Source of the DNA: an uncultured Lachnospiraceae bacterium
Lineage (GTDB): Bacteria > Bacillota > Clostridia > Lachnospirales > Lachnospiraceae
Length of the DNA: 64,000 nucleotides
Reading direction: 5' to 3'
NCBI GenBank assembly: GCA_949948735.1
Contig: CATLGV010000001.1
Span: 62,001 to 126,000, forward strand
Positions 17,923 through 26,286 of this stretch are shown one piece after another; position 1 is the first letter of the stretch; the number at the start of each line of letters is the position of its first letter. A program made the translations under genes and the position numbers. The notes under the pieces are model-generated. The model saw nothing but the letters and a program-made list of their open reading frames with translations, searched no databases and was not told the DNA's origin.

Positions 17923-18005
17923 CCATTTTTGAGAAGGGCGGATGATTTGTTGCTTTTGCAGCGCTGTTATGATAAAGTATGTTTGAAAGGAGCATAGTTA
18001 TAAAT

Positions 18006-18566
18006 ATGCAAAAGAAACGATATAAGACCGTATTGGCTGCGTTTGCCCTGGCAGGCTGCCTGTGCGGATGCAGCAAAACTACCGAAGAAGAAAAGGCGCT
18101 TGCCACGTTTTCCTCTTCCATCGCCGATTTTACCGCCAGCATCAAGGAGGCGAACGAGCAAATCAACGGGCTTGATGCAACGCAGGCCGATTCTCCCGCA
18201 GAGCTTTTGGAAATACTTGACCGTCTTGACGATGAATTTTCAAAGCTTGCAGCGCTTTCCGTGCCGGAGCAGTATCTGGGAATCGAGGATCTGGCAGATG
18301 AGGCAAGCCTCAATATGTCCGAAGCGGTTTCCTACTATCATTCTGCTTTTGAGTCGGAAGTCTTTAACGAATCGGATGCCGATGTTGCGTATCAATATTA
18401 CAAGCGCGCCATGACGCGCGTTGAATACATCGGATACATCCTCGCCGGCGGAGAAATCCCCGAAAATGATCATGTAACCATTTACGAGGAAACCAATGAC
18501 GGCAATATTATAGACAAATGGTTTGAAGAAAAAGACGCTGAAAATGAAACAGCCGCTTCCGAATGA
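18006..18566 (+). CDS. Putative lipoprotein, helical, unknown function
   Basis: 186 residues from the ATG at 18006, which begins a lipoprotein signal (MQKKRYKTVLAAFALAGC, lipobox LAGC, lipidated C18; a second LCGC follows at C22). GGAG lies 13 nt upstream, a long spacing. The mature part is acidic and helical (LLEILDRLDDEFSKLAALSVPEQYLGIEDLA), with no enzyme motif I recognise. It should sit on the outer face of the membrane. It is divergent from the hydrogenase-receptor gene (about 155 nt apart) and convergent with the serpin gene, the other lipoprotein here. A weak TATGAT lies near 17968. Confidence 0.75.
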   Translation: MQKKRYKTVLAAFALAGCLCGCSKTTEEEKALATFSSSIADFTASIKEANEQINGLDATQADSPAELLEILDRLDDEFSKLAALSVPEQYLGIEDLADEASLNMSEAVSYYHSAFESEVFNESDADVAYQYYKRAMTRVEYIGYILAGGEIPENDHVTIYEETNDGNIIDKWFEEKDAENETAASE

Positions 18567-18583
18567 TTGCCCGTCGGAAGCGG
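18553..18583. terminator. Shared hairpin between convergent lipoprotein and serpin genes
   Basis: CCGCTTCCGA and TCGGAAGCGG form a perfect 10-bp stem with an 11-nt loop; the left arm overlaps the last codons of the lipoprotein gene. There is no clear T-run on either strand, so termination is probable rather than certain. Confidence 0.6.
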
Positions 18584-18640
18584 TTGTCCTGATACACTGT
18601 TATTCCTGTCGTTCATTTAATCAGCTTTCCCCGGAACACT

Positions 18641-19945
18641 CTATACCGTCGGGTTATCAATGATACCGATAAACAGTGGTATTTCTTTTTGTGTGTCCAT
18701 GATGATATAGAGGAACGGCTCATCAAAATATACCTCTATGGGCTCATTCTCCGGCCACAGCAGCGCCATCTCTTTTATTGCGACCTCTGTTGCGGCAGCC
18801 GCCTCTGTGCCCTCCTCATCCACAATAATCTTTGCTTTCTGGCGGACAATACTGATGTACATGTCCATATCACCTTGTCCGATACGGTCAAAATTTGCGT
18901 TGGACGGTTCAAAAGCATCCACCAGCCCCATTTGACGCAAGCTGTCATTTAACACGCGGTCAAAGCCAATCTCAAACTTGGGGATTTTGAGATTGACCGT
19001 TGTAGTCTTCCTGGTTTCCATAAGCTCGTGTATGACTTCGGCAGTCACTTTCCCGTACAGCTCCCTTACGCTGCCTTCCCCGGACGGTTTTAATGCCACA
19101 AAGGACAAATCCGAATCTGCATAGGGCAGGACAATCCCCTCCGAGAAGTCGTTTGCGATATATTCAAGCTCCTTCTCATATTGATTCATCATCTCTGTCT
19201 CGACAACGCTTTTGTCCGCAAGCCAAAACGTCTCCATATGGGTATCGTACGCCTCAAAAGGCGTGCACCATTTCGCCTTAAAATAAACCGTATTAAAGAG
19301 CGCAAGACAGGTCCCCCCACTCAACGGCTCCTCCAGCATCTGCGGTATCAGCCCGTTTGTGTGCTCCGCTATCCAGCCGTTTATGGCGCTCATGGTCTCA
19401 TGGCTTGCAAGATCAGCCTGGAAGGCCTCTGCGTCCAGAAGTGATTTGACGCGGCCAATCCACTCCTCATTTACGGCAAATTGACTGTTTATCCATGCCG
19501 AGTTCGCAATCGAAAGCGTCATCTCCTGCGTCTCTGCAGGAAGCGAATTCATCATATCATCCGCAAATACCACCATATCGTCTCCCAGTACCTTGTGAAA
19601 TTCCGTCTCGGTATTCCCGTCGGCGCCCATTCCCGCCATCGCCAGCGCAAGATATGCCGATACCGGTGAAAGCACGGGATTTTCTTTATCCATATTTTCG
19701 CCAAAGAGCGCGTAGCTAAACTCCTGAAGCGCCGTATATTCCTCAATGCTGTAATCAATGCAGCTTGATGTATTGCTTTCGGCAGTCAGATTGATAACCT
19801 CATTGTCCGTGTTTGCTGATAAATTCACTTCACCGCCCCCCGCCTCTACTCTTTCGTCCTCAGCGTTGTCGTCCGTGCTGCCGCACGCACAAAGCAAAGC
19901 GGGCGCCGCCAGTATAATACCCATTGTTAATGCTTTCTTTTTCAT
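18641..19945 (-). CDS. Lipid-anchored serpin (serine protease inhibitor family)
   Basis: 434 residues. A lipoprotein signal (lipobox LCAC, C21) and an acidic linker precede a full serpin fold (~65-434): NPVLSPVSAYLALAM, SIANSAWINSQF, LALFNTVYFKAKWCTPF, PEFI-region IEVYFDEPFLYIIMD and PLFIGIIDNP. The reactive loop hinge EEGTEAAAAT (377-386) has the small residues required for loop insertion, so it should be inhibitory. By hinge register the scissile bond would be M393-A394, which suits elastase-like proteases, though the loop is about six residues longer than in alpha-1-antitrypsin. AGGAGGTATAGATCA precedes the ATG. Gut commensals use such proteins against host proteases (known for bifidobacteria). 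Confidence 0.94.
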   Translation of the reverse strand: MKKKALTMGIILAAPALLCACGSTDDNAEDERVEAGGGEVNLSANTDNEVINLTAESNTSSCIDYSIEEYTALQEFSYALFGENMDKENPVLSPVSAYLALAMAGMGADGNTETEFHKVLGDDMVVFADDMMNSLPAETQEMTLSIANSAWINSQFAVNEEWIGRVKSLLDAEAFQADLASHETMSAINGWIAEHTNGLIPQMLEEPLSGGTCLALFNTVYFKAKWCTPFEAYDTHMETFWLADKSVVETEMMNQYEKELEYIANDFSEGIVLPYADSDLSFVALKPSGEGSVRELYGKVTAEVIHELMETRKTTTVNLKIPKFEIGFDRVLNDSLRQMGLVDAFEPSNANFDRIGQGDMDMYISIVRQKAKIIVDEEGTEAAAATEVAIKEMALLWPENEPIEVYFDEPFLYIIMDTQKEIPLFIGIIDNPTV

Positions 19946-19967
19946 TGATCTATACCTCCTTTTAAAA

Positions 19968-19992
19968 CGTATATTTCTATATCATATACGTC
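19968..19992 (-). promoter_or_regulatory. Dyad upstream of the serpin gene
   Basis: ACGTATAT and ATATACGT, perfect 8-bp arms around a 9-nt centre, 23-47 nt before the serpin start. It resembles an operator covering the promoter region; I could not place -35/-10 boxes with confidence. Confidence 0.4.
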
Positions 19993-20064
19993 TGTGGCAA
20001 GGAAATTTGTGGGATTTTTCAAAAAAAGTCCTCCCGTTTGGCATTTTCCTTCATTCCGGCACGC

Positions 20065-20481
20065 CTACTTTTCATGTATGCTCCCGTTCAAATTCACAAG
20101 CGCCATCGTATCCATGTCAAGCCGGCGGTAAAAGCAGTTGTTGGCCACCCCGTTATAAGAGGTATGGCAGATATTCCCTTTAAGGGGCCTTGCCCGGTAT
20201 ACCAGCGAATTTTGCTCACAGTTTACGCGGATTTCAAGCAGCTCAAATTCGTTTCCGGAGGTCTTTCCCTTGTGCCACAGCTCGTCTCTGGACGTGCTCC
20301 AAAGGACGACCCTGCGAAGCCGTATCGATTCCAGCATTGCTTCCCGATTGGTGTACGCGATTAAAATCACCTCGTCGGTATCCGCGTTCTGTACCGCCAC
20401 CGGCAGCACCTTCTGCCCCTGCATTTTGGCGATTTTTTCAAAGTCCAGCTTTAGCTCGTTTGTCTCTTCAATATATCCCAT
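20065..20481 (-). CDS. hisI: HisI-like phosphoribosyl-AMP cyclohydrolase, variant
   Basis: 138 residues with WSTSRDELWHKGKTSGNEF and ICHTSYNGVANNCFYRR, the HisI core; the three zinc cysteines (NCEQ, ICH, NCF) are present. The acidic Mg2+ motif, normally DxDxD around the first cysteine, reads NCEQN here, so two Asp are Asn and one is Glu. It opens the imidazole precursor ring in histidine synthesis if active. It is the last gene of a nine-gene operon with no other his gene, so it may instead be a side-branch paralogue. Start by the AGGAGG-type site at 20481. Confidence 0.82.
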   Translation of the reverse strand: MGYIEETNELKLDFEKIAKMQGQKVLPVAVQNADTDEVILIAYTNREAMLESIRLRRVVLWSTSRDELWHKGKTSGNEFELLEIRVNCEQNSLVYRARPLKGNICHTSYNGVANNCFYRRLDMDTMALVNLNGSIHEK

Positions 20482-20499
20482 AGCTTCCTCCTGTCATTT

Positions 20500-21420
20500 T
20501 TATGGCCTGAGCATCAAAAACGCTCCCAGATTCCCGCGCCGGCCCCTGCTGGCCCTGTGGCTGAACAAAAGCGCCGGATTGCAGCAGGTGCACACATCCG
20601 TAATCTCGATGTTCCCGTCGGGAACACCCGCGTCCCGAAAGACTCTGAAGTTCGCATACCAGAGGTTCAGCTGGTATTTGTCCTCCTGCCCGGGAAGCAG
20701 CAGGCATTCCCGAAGCGCCCTGTCCGTTACATGCTGATGATACCGCCGCAGATATTCCTCCGCCCTTGCGCCGTCCTCCGGAAACGCGTCGGAAAACGCA
20801 AGCGCAACGTCCTTACTGACCTCGTAGCAGCCCTGACAGATGGAGGGCGCTATCACGACGCGGACGTCAGCCGGCCTTGTACCGTATTCCCGTGCCATTG
20901 CATCCAGCGTCACCCGGCCCATCCCGCCGACGGTCCCGCGCCAGCCGGAATGTGAGAGCCCAATCGCCCGGTTGACCGGATCCACGATAAAGAGCGGCAC
21001 GCAGTCCGCGTAAAACGTTGCCAGTATGATCCCCGGTTCATTCGTGATGAGTCCGTCCACGTCCTCGTAATCACGCGGTCTTGTCACACCCTTGCCCTTG
21101 TCGGCGGCAGTAACCGTTCGCACATGGGTGGTGTGCGTCTGCATCGAACACACGATGTCGGAGGGCTCCCGCTGAAAAAACGCGGCGGCACGGCGGAAGT
21201 TTTCGTCAACCGCCTCCTTTATATCTCCTCTGGCATAGCTGAAATTGAGCGTCTCAAAGGGCGCCTTGCTGACGCCGCCCTTTCTTGTCGAGAAAAAGTG
21301 CTCCACCATACCGGTATCTGTCAGGGAATCAAACGTAAAATACGGCATTTCCCTGTTTTTCCCGCCGTACCTTATCCTGCAGGCCTCTTTCCTGCCCTGC
21401 CTTATAATCTGCTCTTCCAT
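20500..21420 (-). CDS. pgeF: Peptidoglycan editing factor PgeF (YfiH/LACC1 family)
   Basis: 306 residues. Zinc-site motifs are in order: QTHTTHV, FYADCVPLFIVDP, GLSHSGWRGT; the C-terminal CCNPALLFSHRASRGRRGN is typical. In E. coli the protein removes wrongly placed L-Ser from cell-wall precursors; relatives act on purine nucleosides, so both activities are possible. GGAGCTTTGA precedes the start. It is followed by the hisI-like gene and preceded by yraN. Confidence 0.92.
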   Translation of the reverse strand: MEEQIIRQGRKEACRIRYGGKNREMPYFTFDSLTDTGMVEHFFSTRKGGVSKAPFETLNFSYARGDIKEAVDENFRRAAAFFQREPSDIVCSMQTHTTHVRTVTAADKGKGVTRPRDYEDVDGLITNEPGIILATFYADCVPLFIVDPVNRAIGLSHSGWRGTVGGMGRVTLDAMAREYGTRPADVRVVIAPSICQGCYEVSKDVALAFSDAFPEDGARAEEYLRRYHQHVTDRALRECLLLPGQEDKYQLNLWYANFRVFRDAGVPDGNIEITDVCTCCNPALLFSHRASRGRRGNLGAFLMLRP

Positions 21421-21432
21421 TCAAAGCTCCTT

Positions 21433-21786
21433 TTAATAGATATGGTCAAACGCGTTTCGATACCATGCAATCTCTTCGTCACATATCGCAATAACGTCGT
21501 ACCGGACAGCCGCCGTATCGTCAATCCGGTGTATCATCCGATAATAATCCGCCACGCGGCAAATGCTTTTCTGCTTTCGGTAATCCACCGCCTCCGCGGG
21601 ATTCCCCTTTGCGGCGTCCTTCCGGTACTTCACCTCAAAAAAGACAAGATATTCCCCGTCTCTTCCGACAATGTCAATTTCTCCTCTGCGGCTTCTGTAA
21701 TTTTGCGCCAAAAGCCTGACGCCGCGCCCCGTAAGATATGCCGCGGCCTTTTCTTCATAGAGCGTCCCCTTTTTCCTGTTATTCAT
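21433..21786 (-). CDS. yraN: YraN family (UPF0102) endonuclease-like protein
   Basis: 117 residues, family length. The core RRGEIDIVGRDGEYLVFFEVKYRK carries the E-x-D ... E-V-K arrangement of the restriction-endonuclease-like fold, and the N-terminus has GTLYEEKAAAYLTGRGV. The natural substrate is not established. It lies directly after fhlB and before pgeF; the yraN gene next to rnhB is common in Firmicutes. Confidence 0.93.
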   Translation of the reverse strand: MNNRKKGTLYEEKAAAYLTGRGVRLLAQNYRSRRGEIDIVGRDGEYLVFFEVKYRKDAAKGNPAEAVDYRKQKSICRVADYYRMIHRIDDTAAVRYDVIAICDEEIAWYRNAFDHIY

Positions 21787-21794
21787 CGCAGCGG

Positions 21795-22106
21795 TTATGC
21801 TCCCTTCTCCGCCTGATGCGCTCTTACCTTGGATTTTATTTTGTCCATGCCGTCCACAAATATCAGGATCTCAGCTACCACCTCGTATAATTCCGGCGGT
21901 ATCATATCCCCGATTTGCAGCTTTGACAGGGTCTGCGCCAGCTTATCGTCACGGTGTACCGGTACCTGAGCTTCTTTGGCCTGGTTAATAATTTTCTCCG
22001 CCAACGCGCCGCGTCCCATGGCGATAACGCGCGGCGCGTTATCCGCAGGGTCATACTCAAGAGCGATTGCCTGCTTCACTTTTTTCTTGTCATTTTCCTC
22101 CGCCAT
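21795..22106 (-). CDS. fhlB: FlhB C-terminal-domain homologue (FhlB/YlqH)
   Basis: 103 residues equal to the cytoplasmic export-switch domain of FlhB without its membrane part: AIALEYDPADNAPRVIAMGRG, AEKIINQAKEAQVPVHRDDKLA, IPPELYEVVAEILIFVD. The autocleavage NPTH of real FlhB is replaced (DPAD). The order rbgA-rnhB-ylqG-ylqH matches Bacillus. Its role in flagellar export is suggested by homology, but it also occurs without other flagellar genes nearby, as here. Confidence 0.9.
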   Translation of the reverse strand: MAEENDKKKVKQAIALEYDPADNAPRVIAMGRGALAEKIINQAKEAQVPVHRDDKLAQTLSKLQIGDMIPPELYEVVAEILIFVDGMDKIKSKVRAHQAEKGA

Positions 22107-22154
22107 CTTCTATCTGCTCCTCTTTATATTCAAAACTATGGCAGCGCAAACCGT

Positions 22155-23978
22155 TTATGTCCTCATATCAAAGGACTGGTAACCAATCGGTGCCATTCCC
22201 CCCGCCACCTGCTCCTCCATGTGCTGCAGGACGGTTTTCTCCTCTTCCTTGACCTGTATCGTATTTTTGCATTGATAGCCTCTTTTGGCCAGACGCTGCG
22301 TCAGCTCGTCGATATGCTCCTCTATCAGGGCAATCGCATCCTCCTCAAGGTAAAACTTCGTCGTCACCTGATTCTGTTCAGTCTGAAGCGCAATGCTGAT
22401 ATCCATACCGCCCAGATTTTCCATATCAAGATGCAGGAACGCAGTGAGCGTTCCGTCCCTGCGGGCAAGATTTTTCTTGTTGGTGTATACGTACAAATCC
22501 CCGTGCGCCTGTGAATTGGTCAGCTTCAGCGGGAGCTGCACATAATGAAACATCTGGTTCATCTGATTCATAAACTCAACGTTCTCGCGAATATTGTTTA
22601 GAGCCTTGGGCGGCGCGGCGCTGCCGTTTTCCTGTATGGCGTCGTTCATAATCTGCAAAAGCCGGCTGCTCTGCCGCATAAGCTTCTCATAAAACGCCTG
22701 TGTTTTTCCCTCTTCCGCAATCTCCTGCGGGCTGAGCGTCCACTGGTTTTGCAGCTCCCTGCGTACCATGGCCTGAAACGGCTTTGATTTGAAAAGCGCG
22801 CTTTTCAGCTCCGGCGTCAGCGTTTTTGCAAGGGAGGATTCCGACAAAAGCCATTTCATGCCCTTCGCATCCAGGCTTCCTTCATCTATCAGGCGCGCAA
22901 GCTTATCCGGCAGCTCCCGCGGCGCGGTCTCCTTTAGACGGCTGACCATCTCCTGCCACTGCGATTCCTCTGTCCGTGCTCCTGCGGCTTCCGTATTTGC
23001 AGAGGTCTCCTGCAGCGGCTGCCTGGCCTGTACCGCCTCCCTCGCCGTATCTGTGCCTACGGCGCTGCTGCGCCCGTCTGCGCTCTGCAGCAGGGCCTCC
23101 TCCGGCAAATCTGCCGTTTTGCCCGCTTCCGTTCCCTGCAAAGCCCCCCCGCTCTCCGGAGCCGTCTCTCCCTGCACCGCGGCATTGGCTGTGTCAGACG
23201 CAGCCGGCGCCTCCGGTCGGGCTTCCTCCTCCGCAAGGAATTGCAGCACCTTTTCCATATACCGGCCCGCCTGGGCAAGCAGCGCCTGCGGCGCCATGCC
23301 GCCCGCAGGCGTTTTCGTTGTCAGCAGCGATTCATACAGCTCAAATACCTCGTTGGAGGCATCCTTGACGCCGTCTAACAGTTTATGCTCCAGATTCCGG
23401 TAATTTTCATACTGCGCCAGATTTTTATCCGTCACAGGCATTTGCAGCTTTGTAAGCTTTATCAGATCCGCCACATCTGCCTGCGGATGCTGCAGCGCCA
23501 GCCGGTTAAAAGTCATCAGCGTATTTTTATTGATGGACATGCCGTTCTCGATAAGCTTCGCCACAAGCTGCAGATTTTTTTCCGTCACCGCAAGGTTCGC
23601 CGTTTTCAGTGCGGATACGCCCACACGCTGCATTTGCAGGCTGCTGTCGTATACCGGCTTGAGCACCAGCTTGTTATCTTTATTGGACAGGACCTGCAGG
23701 TTGAGTACCTGTCCCAGCGCGACCTGTACATCCCGCTCCAGCTTCGCCGCCATATACTGGCCGTTTGCAAGCTGAATCTGCACATCCTCCCCGTTGACGG
23801 ACGCAATCTCCCCCTGAAAGGTATCGCCGGTCTGCAGCTGGCTCACATCGACGTTCTGCGCAGGCGCGCTATTGTTTACGGCTCCCGCGCCTCCCGTAGA
23901 AGCCCCGCCGGTATAGGCATGCCCTATCTGCTGATTTCCTGTCGTATAGTGAGAAAATCCTGACATAAAACTGTCCAT
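22155..23978 (-). CDS. FliK-like protein (YlqG position), large
   Basis: 607 residues. N-terminal ~110: VSQLQTGDTFQGEIASVNGEDV and QVALGQVLNLQVLSN, a beta-rich module; helical middle; Ala/Glu/Thr-rich disordered stretch (~255-345); C-terminal ~100 residues (VQLPLKLTNSQAHGDLYVYT, HLDMENLGGMDISIALQ, ERL-type helix) resemble the C-terminal domain of flagellar hook-length control protein FliK, which binds the export switch of FlhB. The next gene encodes just such a switch domain, so the two may interact. AGGAGGACGCAT precedes the start. Confidence 0.78.
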   Translation of the reverse strand: MDSFMSGFSHYTTGNQQIGHAYTGGASTGGAGAVNNSAPAQNVDVSQLQTGDTFQGEIASVNGEDVQIQLANGQYMAAKLERDVQVALGQVLNLQVLSNKDNKLVLKPVYDSSLQMQRVGVSALKTANLAVTEKNLQLVAKLIENGMSINKNTLMTFNRLALQHPQADVADLIKLTKLQMPVTDKNLAQYENYRNLEHKLLDGVKDASNEVFELYESLLTTKTPAGGMAPQALLAQAGRYMEKVLQFLAEEEARPEAPAASDTANAAVQGETAPESGGALQGTEAGKTADLPEEALLQSADGRSSAVGTDTAREAVQARQPLQETSANTEAAGARTEESQWQEMVSRLKETAPRELPDKLARLIDEGSLDAKGMKWLLSESSLAKTLTPELKSALFKSKPFQAMVRRELQNQWTLSPQEIAEEGKTQAFYEKLMRQSSRLLQIMNDAIQENGSAAPPKALNNIRENVEFMNQMNQMFHYVQLPLKLTNSQAHGDLYVYTNKKNLARRDGTLTAFLHLDMENLGGMDISIALQTEQNQVTTKFYLEEDAIALIEEHIDELTQRLAKRGYQCKNTIQVKEEEKTVLQHMEEQVAGGMAPIGYQSFDMRT

Positions 23979-24008
23979 ATGCGTCCTCCTGTCTTACACC
24001 GACCGCCG

Positions 24009-24767
24009 CTATAAAAGATTTTGGATAAAGCTCCTCCTGTGAATCGGGGTCGGTCCGTACTGCCGCAGCGCTTCCAGATGCGCCGCGGCGCCATATCCCT
24101 TATTATCCGCAAAGTGGTACTGCGGATACTGCCTGTCATATGCCGTCATCAGGCGGTCCCTTGTAACCTTCGCCACAATACTTGCTGCGGCAATCGATAT
24201 GCTTTTGGCATCTCCTTTTATAATCGGTACCTGACGAATCGCCACCTGTGGTATTGTAACGGCATCATTTAATAATATATCGGGTTTTATGTGCAAATTA
24301 CTAATAGCTTCCCGCATCGCTTCGTAAGTTGCCTGTAAAATATTTATCTGATCAATCCGCTCATGGGAAGCGGAGCCGATGCCCACGGCAACCGCCTCGC
24401 GCATGATTACCTCGTACAGCTCCTCACGTTTTTTGGCGCTAAGCTGCTTGGAATCGTTCAGATATAATATCTGACAGTCGACGGGCAGAATCACAGCGCC
24501 CGCAACCACAGGCCCGGCCAGCGGGCCGCGTCCGACCTCGTCAATGCCGCAGATATACCCGCAGTCCGCATATTCCTTTTCATACGCCTTCATCGCCTCC
24601 GTGCGCCGTTTTTCCTGTTCGATGGCCGCCAGCTGCTTTCTTGCCCGCTCCACAAGCGCCTGCACGCCGCTTCGTCCGTCTGTTCGGTATGTCTCCACAA
24701 AAAGAGGCAGCTCACTTACAGCCGCTGCCTTTAATTCATCCTTTATCTCGCCGATTCTTCTGTCCAT
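24009..24767 (-). CDS. rnhB: Ribonuclease HII
   Basis: 252 residues. [19 protein letters not shown] supplies the DE catalytic pair; [14 protein letters not shown] and [21 protein letters not shown] complete the site. It cuts RNA-DNA hybrids and single ribonucleotides in DNA. An N-terminal helical extension (about 70 residues) is typical of Firmicutes RnhB. AGGA five nt before the ATG. It lies between lepB and the FliK-like gene. Confidence 0.95.
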   Translation of the reverse strand: MDRRIGEIKDELKAAAVSELPLFVETYRTDGRSGVQALVERARKQLAAIEQEKRRTEAMKAYEKEYADCGYICGIDEVGRGPLAGPVVAGAVILPVDCQILYLNDSKQLSAKKREELYEVIMREAVAVGIGSASHERIDQINILQATYEAMREAISNLHIKPDILLNDAVTIPQVAIRQVPIIKGDAKSISIAAASIVAKVTRDRLMTAYDRQYPQYHFADNKGYGAAAHLEALRQYGPTPIHRRSFIQNLL

Positions 24768-24845
24768 CCATTCCTCATTTCCGCGCAGTCTCCCTCCGCA
24801 TGGTACCTTCCTGTATTCAAATCTCTGATGCGCACTGTCTGCTCC

Positions 24846-25385
24846 TTACTGGTGCTTCAGTATGCCGAACTTTGACAGCGGCCATATTCTGATAAAAGCC
24901 CTGCCGATAATATCCCTGCGGTGGATATTTCCTACCGACGGATCCCTGCTGTCGGAGCTGTTGTTGCGGTTGTCGCCCATCACAAAATATTCATCCTCCC
25001 CCAGTACAATGGCCTCGCTTGCCCTGCCCGGATTCTGAATGACCTCCCGTCCGTAATTCTCTTCCAAAATCTCGCCGTCGATATAGATATTCCCTTCCTC
25101 GTCAATCTGCACAATCTCGCCCGGAAGACCGATAATCCGCTTAATATAATAGGTGTCCTTGTCATATTGAAAGGGGAATACAATAATGTCGAAGCGCTCC
25201 GGATCCCTGAATCTGTATGACAGCTTATCGACAATGAGGTGATCCTCATGGCTCAGTGTCGGCTCCATGCTGCTGCCGCTGACCTGGGTCCGCTGGCCGA
25301 CATAGGTTACAATCAGATATGCCGCAATCAGCACAAACAGCAAATATATACTGGTATTTAAAATCTCCTTCAGAATATTTTTCAT
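24846..25385 (-). CDS. lepB: Signal peptidase I (first of two)
   Basis: 179 residues, starting at the second in-frame ATG (GGAGG then five nt). One N-terminal membrane helix, catalytic Ser in VSGSSMEPTLSHEDHL, catalytic Lys in YYIKRIIGLPGE, and the closing box VMGDNRNNSSDSRDPSVG. It removes signal peptides on the outer face of the membrane. It follows rbgA, and a second lepB lies upstream of rbgA in the same operon. Confidence 0.95.
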   Translation of the reverse strand: MKNILKEILNTSIYLLFVLIAAYLIVTYVGQRTQVSGSSMEPTLSHEDHLIVDKLSYRFRDPERFDIIVFPFQYDKDTYYIKRIIGLPGEIVQIDEEGNIYIDGEILEENYGREVIQNPGRASEAIVLGEDEYFVMGDNRNNSSDSRDPSVGNIHRRDIIGRAFIRIWPLSKFGILKHQ

Positions 25386-25399
25386 TTTATCCTCCATTT

Positions 25400-26248
25400 T
25401 TATTGCGGAGTTTCCAAAGAAATTCTGCCTAATCTGCCGCTTCTGAAATCATCGACGACAATCGCCGCCGCTTTCATCAGATCCGGTTCTTCCCCTTTCA
25501 GGAAGCACCGGCGGCTGATGCAGATTGCACGAAGCGTTTCGTATGCGTCCGCTTCCACGGACGTTATTTCATAACGTTTTTCCAGAAGCCCGGGATAATC
25601 CGAGGCCATAAAGCGAATCAAATCACATGCCAGCTCGTCTATGTGGATAATCTCGTCGTTTATGGAACCGACCATCGCAAGGTGGAGCCCTACCGTCTGA
25701 TCGTCGAATTTGGGCCATAATATTCCGGGCGTATCCAGAAGCTCCAGCCCCTTATTCAGGCGTATCCACTGTTTCCCCTTTGTAACGCCCGGCTTATTGC
25801 CGGTCCTGGTGCATGCCTTCCCGGCAAACGCATTGATAAATGTGGATTTCCCGACATTGGGAATCCCGACGACCATAGCGCGGACGGGCCGGTTGAGAAT
25901 GCCCCGCTTCCTGTCCCGCTCGATTTTCTCCCTGCAGGCCTCCTGCACAACGCCGTGGATGGCTTTTATGCCGTGCCCGTTTCGGGAATTGATTTCAACC
26001 GCGTAAAGTCCCCGGTCGCTGAAATATTTCATCCAGCGTTTATTTTTCCCCGCGTCCGCCAGATCCGACTTATTCAGCAGAATAAGCCTTGATTTGTTCT
26101 TTCCGAGCTCGTCAATATCCGGGTTGCGGCTGCTAAGCGGCACTCTTGCATCCACCAGCTCTATTACCAGATCTATAAGCTTGATATCCTCCTGCATCAT
26201 CCGCTTTGCCTTCGTCATGTGCCCCGGATACCATTGATAATTTGCCAT
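25400..26248 (-). CDS. rbgA: Ribosome biogenesis GTPase RbgA/YlqF
   Basis: 282 residues from 26248 (AAAGGAAA nine nt upstream; begins MANYQWYPGHMTKAKR). Circularly permuted GTPase: G4 LLNKSDLAD comes before G1 GIPNVGKSTFINA and G3 DTPGILWPKF, followed by a C-terminal RNA-binding tail. It acts late in 50S subunit assembly, checking L16 incorporation in Bacillus. Located between two signal peptidase genes. Confidence 0.95.
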   Translation of the reverse strand: MANYQWYPGHMTKAKRMMQEDIKLIDLVIELVDARVPLSSRNPDIDELGKNKSRLILLNKSDLADAGKNKRWMKYFSDRGLYAVEINSRNGHGIKAIHGVVQEACREKIERDRKRGILNRPVRAMVVGIPNVGKSTFINAFAGKACTRTGNKPGVTKGKQWIRLNKGLELLDTPGILWPKFDDQTVGLHLAMVGSINDEIIHIDELACDLIRFMASDYPGLLEKRYEITSVEADAYETLRAICISRRCFLKGEEPDLMKAAAIVVDDFRSGRLGRISLETPQ

Positions 26249-26286
26249 GCTGCCATTTCCTTTCATTTCTGTCTGTATGAATATCC

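Noticed and set aside
17941..18005. Promoter for the 18006 lipoprotein gene
   Set aside because: TATGAT near 17968 has no -35 box at a proper distance (TTGTTG is 15 nt away); too weak to list.
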